From positions 1 through 6,869 of the forward strand of contig JAJBTR010000368.1 of NCBI GenBank assembly GCA_020860745.1: a DNA stretch of 6,869 nucleotides. Reading direction: 5' to 3'. The first letter of the stretch is position 1; each line of letters opens with the position of its first letter. This stretch comes from Lachnospiraceae bacterium. Lineage in GTDB: Bacteria; Bacillota; Clostridia; Lachnospirales; Lachnospiraceae. Both the position numbers and the translations under genes were made by a program. Of this stretch, positions 1 through 6,131 are shown one piece after another. The notes beneath the pieces were generated by a model, which made no database searches, was not told the origin of the DNA, and saw only the letters and a program-made list of their open reading frames with translations.

Positions 1-16
1 ATTCTGCTTCTGCTGC

Positions 17-46
17 AAAATATGCTATATGTTAGATATTTGTCAC
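17..46 (-). promoter_or_regulatory. possible sigma-A promoter reading out of the left edge
   Basis: On the minus strand a GTGACA hexamer (41-46, five of six to consensus) is followed after 18 bp by TATTTT (17-22, four of six). The segment is AT-rich and lies downstream of hydE, so it could drive the next gene beyond the window edge. It overlaps the stop of the small ORF at 43-117. This is a by-eye match with a slightly long spacer and no gene visible downstream to support it. Confidence 0.25.
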
Positions 47-117
47 TTTTCACCCATCAGCCTCTCCCATCGCCGAGCGGTTACGAGATAGCGCAAAAAC
101 CCGATATAAAAACGCAT
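43..117 (-). CDS. possible 24-residue small protein downstream of hydE, unknown function
   Basis: An ATG-to-TGA reading frame of 24 codons lies 33 bp after the hydE stop. The peptide starts MRFYIGFLRYL and ends RRWERLMGEK: a short hydrophobic/aromatic start followed by a basic, amphipathic tail. I do not recognise it. It is in the same frame as hydE, and no other stop intervenes between the hydE TAA and this ATG, so it could be a decayed or read-through extension rather than a separate gene. The ribosome site is poor, with only a GAG directly before the ATG. Its existence as a gene is an inference from the open frame and the protein-like composition. Confidence 0.25.
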   Translation of the reverse strand: MRFYIGFLRYLVTARRWERLMGEK

Positions 118-150
118 CTCGATATTTAACCCGGAAATAAGCGTGTAATT

Positions 151-1188
151 TTACGAACGATAATCTCCACGGTCAGTAACCAGCGTAAATCCGACCGATT
201 TCATCCGGTTCGCCAGACACCCGCGGCACTCCGCAGCCTCCTCCCCGGTACAGATCTTGTTATCATACAGTTCGTACTGTTTTCTGTTTTCCACCGGAGA
301 AAGATTCGACATCACCACATTGGCTCCTGCCAGCATGCCCCGTTCGCGCCCGGTCGGACTCAGAGTTCCCAGCGCAGTCGTTGCGGGAAGCAGCACATGC
401 GGGAGCATAATCCGAATGACCGAGAGTAAAAACAGGGTAAGCTCCACACTTCCGGCAGGTTCTTTCGCAAACACTGTATCATGGTGAGGAATAAACGGGC
501 CGATTCCAGCCATCTCCGGCTGAAAATCCTGCAAAAACATGAGATCCTCCGCCAGACATTCTACGGTCTGGTAAGGACTTCCCACCATAAAACCGGCGCC
601 CACCTGATAGCCCAGAGTCCGCAGATCACGCAGACATTGCATCCGGTTTTCCAGACTGAGCTCCGGCGGATGCAGCCGACGGTAATGCTCCGCATCAGCT
701 GTCTCATGGCGGAGCAGATAGCGATCCACCCCCGCTTCGCGAAGAAGCCGGTAGCTTTCAAAAGAGCGCTCTCCCACGGATAGCGTCAATGCACAGTCCG
801 GATAGCGGGCTTTGATCGTACGCACGATATCCGCAAGGCGTTCATCCGTATAATAACCATCCTCGCCGCCCTGCAAAACAAAGGTACGGTAACCGAGTTG
901 ATATCCGCTGTCACAGCAACTTAGGATTTCTTCCTTTGTCAGGCGATATCGCTCCACATTGGGATTGCTTTTCCGGATGCCACAGTAGAGGCAGTCATTT
1001 TTGCAGATGTTTGTAAATTCTATCAGCCCCCGGACAAAGACAGTATCGCCGTAGATTTCCTTTCGGATTCGCACAGCCTCATCAGCCAGATACTTTGCGA
1101 GGCTTTTGTCCTTGTAAGAACAAATCAATTCAGCATATTCAGTTACGGTGAGCCTATGCTCCCGGATGAGCTTATTTGCGATGTTCAA
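151..1188 (-). CDS. hydE: [FeFe]-hydrogenase H-cluster maturase HydE (radical SAM)
   Basis: HydE is a cytosolic radical S-adenosylmethionine enzyme that works with HydG and HydF to build the di-iron subcluster of [FeFe] hydrogenase. The radical-SAM CX3CX2C motif is at Cys62, Cys66 and Cys69 (CKNDCLYCG), inside the TIM-barrel domain. The motifs LQGGED (105-110), ETADAEHYRRLHP (about 162-174), GAGFMVGSPYQT (197-208) and MAGIGPFIPHHDT (226-238) match the HydE family. A C-terminal CX7CX2C at Cys313, Cys321 and Cys324 fits the auxiliary cluster site that many HydE proteins carry and favours HydE over its relatives BioB and PylB. The length, 345 residues, is normal. The start is TTG: it is the first possible start after an in-frame TGA, and GGAGGG sits 9 nt upstream. 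The gene follows mnmA after a repeat-filled 206-bp gap. hydF and hydG are not in the window, so the maturation set is split or lies further downstream. Family assignment is secure. Confidence 0.95.
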   Translation of the reverse strand: MNIANKLIREHRLTVTEYAELICSYKDKSLAKYLADEAVRIRKEIYGDTVFVRGLIEFTNICKNDCLYCGIRKSNPNVERYRLTKEEILSCCDSGYQLGYRTFVLQGGEDGYYTDERLADIVRTIKARYPDCALTLSVGERSFESYRLLREAGVDRYLLRHETADAEHYRRLHPPELSLENRMQCLRDLRTLGYQVGAGFMVGSPYQTVECLAEDLMFLQDFQPEMAGIGPFIPHHDTVFAKEPAGSVELTLFLLSVIRIMLPHVLLPATTALGTLSPTGRERGMLAGANVVMSNLSPVENRKQYELYDNKICTGEEAAECRGCLANRMKSVGFTLVTDRGDYRS

Positions 1189-1197
1189 TACGGTTCA

Positions 1198-1203
1198 CCC
1201 TCC
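1198..1203 (-). promoter_or_regulatory. ribosome binding site fixing the TTG start of hydE
   Basis: GGAGGG on the minus strand lies 9 nt before the TTG at 1186-1188. The in-frame TGA just upstream rules out a longer protein. The nearby GTG that overlaps this site is in another frame, so TTG is the best start. Confidence 0.75.
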
Positions 1204-1207
1204 ATTT

Positions 1208-1237
1208 AAGGAAACTATGAACGTTACAATTTCCCTT
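1208..1237 (-). promoter_or_regulatory. imperfect inverted repeat just ahead of the hydE ribosome site
   Basis: AAGGGAAA and TTTCCTT on the minus strand can pair with one bulged G across a 15-nt loop that contains the palindrome AACGTT. The 3' arm ends a few bases before the GGAGGG of hydE. It could be an operator or a weak leader hairpin. There is no U-tract, so it is not a convincing terminator. The function is unknown. Confidence 0.25.
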
Positions 1238-1240
1238 TAG

Positions 1241-1400
1241 CCCACAAAATAATCTCTTATCGATTTCCCGTGGGATGCTTTCTCTGCTTTCATCCCACAA
1301 AATAACTATTTTTTATTTTCCTGTGGGCTGCTTGCTTTGCTTTTAACCCACAAAATAACTATTTTTATTTTCCTGTGGGCTGCTTGCTCTGCTTTCAGCC
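1241..1400 (-). repeat. three tandem copies of a 53-bp hairpin-forming repeat
   Basis: Copies begin at 1241, 1294 and 1347. Copies two and three are nearly identical, differing by a one-base T-run change and a few substitutions; copy one has diverged in its middle. Each copy holds CCCAC and GTGGG arms around an AT-rich centre, with an inner AAAATAA/TTATTTT stem in copies two and three. The arms of neighbouring copies can also pair across a 13-nt linker: GTGGGATG with CATCCCAC (1270-1298, perfect 8 bp) and GGCTG with CAGCC (1378-1400). The last of these covers the mnmA stop codon. No run of U follows the hairpins on the minus strand, so they are not textbook intrinsic terminators, though they may shield the mnmA 3' end or lower hydE expression. 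I take this to be an interspersed palindromic repeat; whether copies exist elsewhere in the genome cannot be seen here. Confidence 0.85.
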
Positions 1401-2621
1401 AATATGAACAATAGTTCCACCGCCGACCACCACATCGCCGTCATACAGCACCACCGCCTGCCCGGCTGTGATCGCGCGCTGCGGCTCGTCAAAAACCACT
1501 TGCAATGTGTCCTCATCCGGCTGTGTCACCGTCGCCCATTGCTCTTTGTGGCGATAGCGGACCTTCGCTTTGACTCGCATGGGCGCATCCAGACGTTCCA
1601 CCGAAATCAGGTTGATATCTTTTGCAGTCAATGCAGCCGTAAATAATTCCTCATTGGTTCCCAATATCACGGTATTGGCAGCCGAATCAATTTTTTTCAC
1701 ATACATGGGCTGGCCGAATGCGATGCCCAGTCCTTTTCGCTGTCCGACTGTGTAGCGGATAATGCCGTTATGCTGTCCCAGAACATTGCCTTTTGAATCG
1801 ATAAAATCTCCTTTTGGATATTTCCTGCCGGTGTAGGACTCGATAAACTCTCCATACTTTCCGTTCCGGACAAAACAGATATCCTGACTGTCTGCTTTTT
1901 TTGCGTTGATAAAACCGTGTTCTTCCGCAATCTGCCGGACCTGCGTTTTCTGCAGGCTGCCAAGCGGAAACTGAATATGAGCCAGCTGCTCCTGTGTCAG
2001 AGCGTAAAGAACGTAGCTCTGGTCTTTTGTATCATCCAGTGCCTTTTTTAACAGAAAGCGTCCGGTTGTTCCATTCCGCTCGATGCGCGCGTAGTGACCG
2101 GTTACCACATAGTCGCAGAACAATTCCCGCGCACGCAAAAACAATTTCTCAAATTTCAGATAGCGATTACAGTCGATACAGGGATTCGGCGTTCTCCCGT
2201 TCTCATAGGCCGAGACAAAGGCATCGATCACCGTCTCCTGAAACCGCTCCGCAAAATTAAATACATAGTAGCGTATTCCAAGTGAACGGGCCACGCTGCG
2301 CGCGTCCTCCACGTCCTCCAGGGAACAGCAACTATGATTCGGCGATATGCCTATATCATTCAGGGAAGAGCAGCTGTGATCCTGGGATATGCCCTCATCA
2401 TTCAGGGAAGAACAACTGTAATTCTTCGATATACCCACATCCTCCGGAGACAAGGAATTATTCTCTCTCACATCTTCACCGGAAAAAAGCTTCATGGTAG
2501 CGCCGATACAATCAAAGCCCGCCTCTTTCATCAGGCAGGCCGCCACGCTGGAATCCACGCCGCCGCTCATCGCGATCAGGGCCTTTTTTTGTTTGTTTTC
2601 CGTAGCGTCCACCTCCCGCAA
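1395..2621 (-). CDS. mnmA: tRNA-specific 2-thiouridylase MnmA (TrmU) with an internal repeat insertion
   Basis: MnmA activates U34 of tRNA-Lys, -Glu and -Gln with ATP and inserts sulfur, giving the s2U34 part of the modified wobble base. The PP-loop SGGVDSSV is at residues 19-26, CCSLEDVEDAR at 98-108, NGRTPNPCIDCNRYLKF at 141-157 with Cys148 and Cys151, TGHYARI at 174-180, the second catalytic Cys249 in SQDICFV, and TVGQRKGLGI at 291-300; a C-terminal beta-barrel follows. Cys151 and Cys249 correspond to the persulfide-relay pair known in the family. At 408 residues it is longer than the roughly 360 usual for the family, partly because residues 60-101 are three 14-residue tandem units. The start is uncertain: the longest frame opens at TTG with no good ribosome site, while the strong GGGAGG faces an ACG at residue 7. 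The 3' end lies inside a 53-bp repeat. It follows lgt after 86 bp. Confidence 0.95.
   Translation of the reverse strand: MREVDATENKQKKALIAMSGGVDSSVAACLMKEAGFDCIGATMKLFSGEDVRENNSLSPEDVGISKNYSCSSLNDEGISQDHSCSSLNDIGISPNHSCCSLEDVEDARSVARSLGIRYYVFNFAERFQETVIDAFVSAYENGRTPNPCIDCNRYLKFEKLFLRARELFCDYVVTGHYARIERNGTTGRFLLKKALDDTKDQSYVLYALTQEQLAHIQFPLGSLQKTQVRQIAEEHGFINAKKADSQDICFVRNGKYGEFIESYTGRKYPKGDFIDSKGNVLGQHNGIIRYTVGQRKGLGIAFGQPMYVKKIDSAANTVILGTNEELFTAALTAKDINLISVERLDAPMRVKAKVRYRHKEQWATVTQPDEDTLQVVFDEPQRAITAGQAVVLYDGDVVVGGGTIVHIG
2319..2444 (-). repeat. three 42-bp tandem repeats inside mnmA (14-residue units)
   Basis: The units run 2319-2360, 2361-2402 and 2403-2444 with no gap and are about three quarters identical pairwise by eye. 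They keep the reading frame and encode EDVGISKNYSCSSL, NDEGISQDHSCSSL and NDIGISPNHSCCSL (residues 60-73, 74-87 and 88-101). The last unit ends in the family CCSL motif and is followed by EDVEDAR, so the unit seems to have arisen by duplication of the native segment around CCSLED. An older, degenerate trace (SLSPEDV) precedes the first unit. All units keep GIS and an aromatic/His-Ser-Cys step, which suggests the protein sequence has been kept under some constraint. Confidence 0.85.
2601..2617 (-). promoter_or_regulatory. strong Shine-Dalgarno facing an ACG codon at the mnmA start
   Basis: GGGAGG (minus strand, 2612-2617) is followed after 8 nt by ACG (2601-2603), residue 7 of the long frame. 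No ATG is in frame between the upstream TAA and the PP-loop Met18, which is too late to be the start. GTG at residue 4 overlaps the Shine-Dalgarno and has none of its own. The layout suggests either a rare ACG start, a former ATG changed by one base, or use of the TTG at 2619-2621 without a good ribosome site. Confidence 0.5.
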
Positions 2622-2650
2622 AATGCTGCTAATGTATCTGTGAGCATAAC

Positions 2651-2680
2651 TATATAAAAGAGTTTATGATTCCGTTTCAG
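2651..2680 (-). promoter_or_regulatory. weak candidate promoter for mnmA
   Basis: In the 86-bp gap after lgt, CTGAAA (2675-2680) and TATATA (2651-2656) on the minus strand are 18 bp apart, each matching consensus at about four of six positions. Transcription would begin near 2644, leaving room for the Shine-Dalgarno at 2612-2617. No terminator is visible after lgt, so mnmA may instead be read through from lgt. Confidence 0.25.
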
Positions 2681-2707
2681 ATATTGGCAAACTTGCGGAT
2701 ATCAACC

Positions 2708-3496
2708 TTATAGCCAGATTGAATACACTTCCTGCCTGTAATTCTCGGAATTTCTGCTCTTACGGTTCCGAATAAATAACAAAACAGACACCGCCATAAA
2801 CACTAAGGAGAAAATCTGTGCTGTCGTAAACATGCCGATTCCGCCCTGTTCATTCTGCCGCAGGAACTCTACGCTGAAGCGGCCGATTCCGTATAACAGG
2901 AGATAGAGTGCGGAGACATCCCCCACTTTTTCCACTTTTTTAGTGAAAAACAGCAGGATGATACAGATCAGAAAATCTCCGGCTGCGGAAATAAGCTGAG
3001 TTGGAATCAGCGCAACTCCCGCAGGAGCAAAACAATTCTCCGGGAAGACGACGCCCCACCAGACATCCGTCTCTTTTCCATAGCAGCAACCGGCAAAAAA
3101 ACAGCCGATCCGGCCAAAGCCCTGTGCAAACGCTACCGAAGGAAACAGGAGGTCTGTGTACCGGAAAAAGCTGATTTTTTTGATCGCCCTGCAGTAAATA
3201 TATACGCAGACGATACCGATCACGATACCGCCGTAGACAACAAAACCGGAGGAACCCAGCACAGACAGCGGGTGCTCCAGAAACGCCCGGAAATTCTCCA
3301 GGACAAAGAGAATCTTTGCCCCGAGAAATCCGAAGACAACACAGATAATGGCCAGGTTGATGACCTCCTCGCCGTTTAATTCAAGGCGTTCCGCCCGTTT
3401 TGTCGCGATAACCACGGCCAGAATGATGCCGATGGTGATCATCAGGCCATAAGTATGAATGGTAAAATTTCCAATTGAAAACAAATCAACCCGCAT
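2708..3496 (-). CDS. lgt: prolipoprotein diacylglyceryl transferase family protein (Lgt), Cys-rich variant
   Basis: Lgt is a polytopic membrane enzyme that transfers a diacylglyceryl group from phosphatidylglycerol to the lipobox cysteine of prolipoproteins, the first step of lipoprotein maturation. The protein has 262 residues, a normal length, and about seven hydrophobic segments (roughly 14-32, 47-68, 84-103, 113-137, 167-185, 195-210 and 222-242). Family landmarks are FTIHTYGLMITIG near the N-terminus, GFVVYGGIVIG (84-94), the GRIG signature at 128-131 and YGIGRFSVEFLRQ (202-214), whose arginines match conserved sites. The signature continues as CFFAGCCYG, where the classical E. coli-type motif has an asparagine after GRxG. 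I know this Cys-rich form from Clostridia homologues, but whether it has the same acceptor range is not shown by sequence. The ATG start has AAAGGAG 5 nt upstream. It follows leuS after 147 bp. Confidence 0.87.
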   Translation of the reverse strand: MRVDLFSIGNFTIHTYGLMITIGIILAVVIATKRAERLELNGEEVINLAIICVVFGFLGAKILFVLENFRAFLEHPLSVLGSSGFVVYGGIVIGIVCVYIYCRAIKKISFFRYTDLLFPSVAFAQGFGRIGCFFAGCCYGKETDVWWGVVFPENCFAPAGVALIPTQLISAAGDFLICIILLFFTKKVEKVGDVSALYLLLYGIGRFSVEFLRQNEQGGIGMFTTAQIFSLVFMAVSVLLFIRNRKSRNSENYRQEVYSIWL

Positions 3497-3508
3497 GAAA
3501 TCTCCTTT

Positions 3509-3558
3509 CGCTTTTGTCTGTTATAACGTGCAACAAACATACAATCCGGACAAAAGCG
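3509..3558 (-). promoter_or_regulatory. perfect 10-bp inverted repeat next to the lgt ribosome site, with possible promoter
   Basis: CGCTTTTGTC and GACAAAAGCG on the minus strand flank a 30-nt spacer. The 3' arm abuts the AAAGGAG of lgt, so an RNA hairpin here would lie directly against the ribosome site. The spacer also holds TATAAC (3520-3525), a good -10 with a poor -35 (CGGATT, 3543-3548) at 17 bp. If that promoter is used, the transcript would start inside the 3' arm and the repeat would act as DNA, for example as an operator flanking the promoter. The symmetry is plain; the function is inferred. Confidence 0.4.
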
Positions 3559-3562
3559 TAAA

Positions 3563-3634
3563 TCATTCGTCATCAATGTCATCAGACGCACTTCGCAGCA
3601 AGCGCGAAATACGGTCCTCAATAGTTACAGTCAT
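3563..3634 (-). CDS. possible 23-residue ORF between leuS and lgt, in frame with leuS
   Basis: After the leuS TAG the same frame stays open for 26 sense codons, with an ATG at the fourth, and ends in TGA. From the ATG it reads MTVTIEDRISRLLRSASDDIDDE, a short charged helix-like peptide with an acidic tail (shown as one 23-residue string only in part here: it begins MTVTIEDRI and ends SDDIDDE). There is no clear Shine-Dalgarno. It is either a chance frame or a small coupled peptide. LeuRS normally ends at the VPGRIVNIV strand, so the extension is not needed for the synthetase. Confidence 0.18.
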   Translation of the reverse strand: MTVTIEDRISRLLRSASDDIDDE

Positions 3635-3643
3635 TCTAAACGA

Positions 3644-6064
3644 CTATTTCCCCATAACGATATTCACAATCCTGCCGGGTACATAAATTTCCTTTTTGAT
3701 TGTCCCGGTAAGCTTGGATGCCACGGCTTCCTTCGCCTTTGCGAGAACCGCATCCTTCGCCTCATCCTTGGCGATCATGATGGTGGCTCTCATTTTCCCG
3801 TTAATCTGCACCGCGATCTCCACGGTTGCCTCCACCGTCTTCGCCTCGTCATACTCCGGCCAGGTCTGCTGATATACTCTGCCCTCGCCGCCGATGGCGC
3901 TCCAGATTTCTTCTGTGATGTGGGGAGCAACCGGATTTAAGAGAATCACTAACGTCTTCAGTTCATCCTTCGTGACGGATCCCTTTGCGTAAAAATCGTT
4001 TAAAAGCGCCATCATCGCTGCGATTGCCGTATTATATTTCAGATTTTCAAAATCGTTCGACACTTTTTTGATGGTCTGGTGCATCTTCGTCTCGAGATCT
4101 TTGGAGAACCCGGTCTCCTCCGTCACGATATCCTGGAGTCTCCAGACACGCTCCAGGAAGCGGCGGCAGCCCTTTACACCGTCCTCCGACCAGGAGGCAG
4201 CCAGGTCAAAGGCGCCGATGAACATCTCATAGGTGCGCAGAGTATCTGCGCCGTATTCCCGGACAATATCATCCGGATTCACCACGTTGCCGCGGGATTT
4301 GGACATTTTTTCTCCGTTTTCACCGAGAATCATGCCGTGGGAAGTCCGCTTCTGATACGGCTCCGGGCAGGGGACAACTCCCTCATCATAGAGGAACTTA
4401 TGCCAGAATCTCGAGTAAAGCAGGTGGAGCGTCGTGTGCTCCATACCGCCGTTGTACCAGTCCACCGGCATCCAGTATTCCAGCGCTTCCCTGCTCGCCA
4501 GCGCTTCCTTATTATTCGGGTCCGTATAGCGAAGGAAGTACCAGGAAGAACCGGCCCACTGAGGCATGGTGTCCGTCTCCCACTTTGCCGGCCCGCCGCA
4601 GCAGGGACAGGTCGTATTCACCCAGTCCGTCATCGCAGCCAGCGGAGATTCGCCGTTGTCTGTTGGCATATAGCTCTCCACCTCCGGCAGAAGAAGGGGC
4701 AGCTCGCTCTCATCAACAGGGACAAAACCGCATTTTTCACATTTTACAATCGGAATCGGTTCTCCCCAGTATCTCTGGCGGGAGAACACCCAGTCGCGCA
4801 GCTTGTAATTTACCTTCGCAGTGCCAATGCCGTTCTCCTCCAGATAAGAAATCATCTTATTCTTCGCATCACGGACCTCCAGTCCGTTTAAGAAACCGGA
4901 GTTCACCAAAATGCCGGTGGCCACATCGGTGAATGCGGCTTCATTGACATCCACTTCTTCCCCGTTTTTCGCCACAACCTGCACGATGGGGAGGTCAAAT
5001 TTTTTCGCGAATTCCCAATCTCTGCTGTCATGCGCCGGAACTGCCATGATGGCGCCGGTGCCGTAGCTCATCAGTACATAATCGGAGACCCAGATCGGCA
5101 CTTCCTCCTGATTGACAGGGTTGATCGCCGTCAGTCCGTCGATTGCCACGCCGGTTTTATCCTTCGCCAGCTCCGCCCGCTCGAAATCAGACTTTTTCGC
5201 CGCCTGCTCACGGTAAGCCTCGATCTCCGCCCAGTTTTTGATCTCATCCTTAAACTGATCCAGATAGGGATGCTCCGGGGAAACAACCATATAAGTCACA
5301 CCAAACAATGTGTCCGCCCGGGTCGTATAAATGCGCAGCTTCTCTTCTTTTCCCTTGATTGGGAAATCCACCTCCGCTCCGGTAGAACGGCCAATCCAGT
5401 TCTTCTGGGAAACTTTTACGCGCTCAATGTAATCGACATCTTTCAGACCATCGATCAGCTTATCCGCATAGTCGGTGATCTTTAACATCCACTCGCTCTT
5501 GACCTTGCGGACCACAGGAGAACCGCAGCGTTCGCAGACGCCGTTGACAACCTCCTCGTTGGCCAGACCGACCTTGCAGGAGGTACACCAGTTGATCGGC
5601 ATTTCTTTTTTATAGGCAAGGCCCTTCTTAAACAGCTTCAGGAAAATCCACTGGGTCCATTTGTAATATTCCGGATCCGTCGTGTTGATTTCCCGATCCC
5701 AGTCAAACGAGTATCCCAGCGAGTGGAGCTGTCCCTTGAAACGGGCCACATTCTTCTCCGTTACCACAGCCGGATGAATCTTATTCTTAATCGCGTAGTT
5801 CTCTGTCGGCAGTCCGAACGCATCCCATCCCATCGGATAGAGGACATTGTATCCCTGCATTCTCCGCTTTCTGGCTACGATGTCCAGGGCGGTATAAGGT
5901 CTCGGATGCCCCACATGAAGCCCCTGTCCCGAGGGATAGGGAAATTCAACCAGCGCATAATATTTCGGCTTTGTATAATCGTCTGTTGCGGCGAAAGCCT
6001 TCTCATCATCCCAGACTTTCTGCCATTTCGGTTCCACTACTTTGTGGTTATAAGGTACTGCCAT
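3644..6064 (-). CDS. leuS: leucyl-tRNA synthetase
   Basis: LeuRS is a cytosolic class I synthetase that charges tRNA-Leu and removes wrongly attached residues. It is complete at 806 residues, normal for bacterial LeuRS. In order: the HIGH-type motif HVGH at 50-53 after FPYPSGQGL; a Cys pair set CTSC...CERC (160-180) typical of a zinc-binding insert; the CP1 editing domain with [10 protein letters not shown] (246-255) and AVPAHDSRD (341-349), where Asp346 is the expected specificity residue; [14 protein letters not shown] (423-436); a second Cys set KCEKCG (441-446) with CPCCGG (486-491); [17 protein letters not shown] (499-515); KMSKS at 586-590; the anticodon-binding helical domain; and a C-terminal domain ending [12 protein letters not shown]. 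The ATG has AGGAGG 9 nt upstream. Its own promoter lies in the 67-bp gap behind the flavoprotein gene. No T-box leader is present. Confidence 0.98.
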   Translation of the reverse strand: MAVPYNHKVVEPKWQKVWDDEKAFAATDDYTKPKYYALVEFPYPSGQGLHVGHPRPYTALDIVARKRRMQGYNVLYPMGWDAFGLPTENYAIKNKIHPAVVTEKNVARFKGQLHSLGYSFDWDREINTTDPEYYKWTQWIFLKLFKKGLAYKKEMPINWCTSCKVGLANEEVVNGVCERCGSPVVRKVKSEWMLKITDYADKLIDGLKDVDYIERVKVSQKNWIGRSTGAEVDFPIKGKEEKLRIYTTRADTLFGVTYMVVSPEHPYLDQFKDEIKNWAEIEAYREQAAKKSDFERAELAKDKTGVAIDGLTAINPVNQEEVPIWVSDYVLMSYGTGAIMAVPAHDSRDWEFAKKFDLPIVQVVAKNGEEVDVNEAAFTDVATGILVNSGFLNGLEVRDAKNKMISYLEENGIGTAKVNYKLRDWVFSRQRYWGEPIPIVKCEKCGFVPVDESELPLLLPEVESYMPTDNGESPLAAMTDWVNTTCPCCGGPAKWETDTMPQWAGSSWYFLRYTDPNNKEALASREALEYWMPVDWYNGGMEHTTLHLLYSRFWHKFLYDEGVVPCPEPYQKRTSHGMILGENGEKMSKSRGNVVNPDDIVREYGADTLRTYEMFIGAFDLAASWSEDGVKGCRRFLERVWRLQDIVTEETGFSKDLETKMHQTIKKVSNDFENLKYNTAIAAMMALLNDFYAKGSVTKDELKTLVILLNPVAPHITEEIWSAIGGEGRVYQQTWPEYDEAKTVEATVEIAVQINGKMRATIMIAKDEAKDAVLAKAKEAVASKLTGTIKKEIYVPGRIVNIVMGK

Positions 6065-6098
6065 GACTCATTTCCTCCTACTTTATGCTCATTCAGAA

Positions 6099-6127
6099 AG
6101 TGTATCACAACACATTTATGAAATCAA
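6099..6127 (-). promoter_or_regulatory. sigma-A promoter of leuS with extended -10
   Basis: TTGATT (6122-6127) and TACACT (6099-6104) on the minus strand are exactly 17 bp apart, and the -10 is preceded by TGA, the extended -10 arrangement. It starts 4 bp after the stop of the upstream flavoprotein gene. Transcription near 6092 would give a leader of about 30 nt with AGGAGG in it, too short for a T-box or other riboswitch. Confidence 0.55.
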
Positions 6128-6131
6128 GTAA

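Noticed and set aside
61..125. GCCGAGCGGTT resembling the D-arm of a tRNA-Ser or tRNA-Leu
   Set aside because: No acceptor stem, anticodon arm or T-arm (GTTCGAATC-type) can be placed around it.
1241..1400. Repeat hairpins taken as tandem intrinsic terminators for mnmA
   Set aside because: On the minus strand the hairpins are not followed by a U-tract, and the stems are AT-rich with a bulge. A role in termination remains possible but is not supported as a standard terminator.
2319..2444. Short regularly spaced repeats that might be read as a CRISPR array
   Set aside because: The units are contiguous, have no spacers, keep a protein frame and lie inside mnmA. No cas gene is present.
2568..2570. 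ATG (Met18) as the mnmA start
   Set aside because: It would remove the first beta-strand leading into the PP-loop, which MnmA needs, and it has no ribosome site.
2334..2657. Plus-strand open frame spanning the mnmA repeat and start
   Set aside because: Antisense to mnmA; its own repeats are just the complement of the MnmA units.
4079..4891. 270-codon plus-strand open frame, the longest on that strand
   Set aside because: It lies wholly antisense to leuS, has no recognisable domain or good ribosome site, and its Arg/His/Pro/Leu-rich composition is that of a shadow frame of a well-conserved gene.
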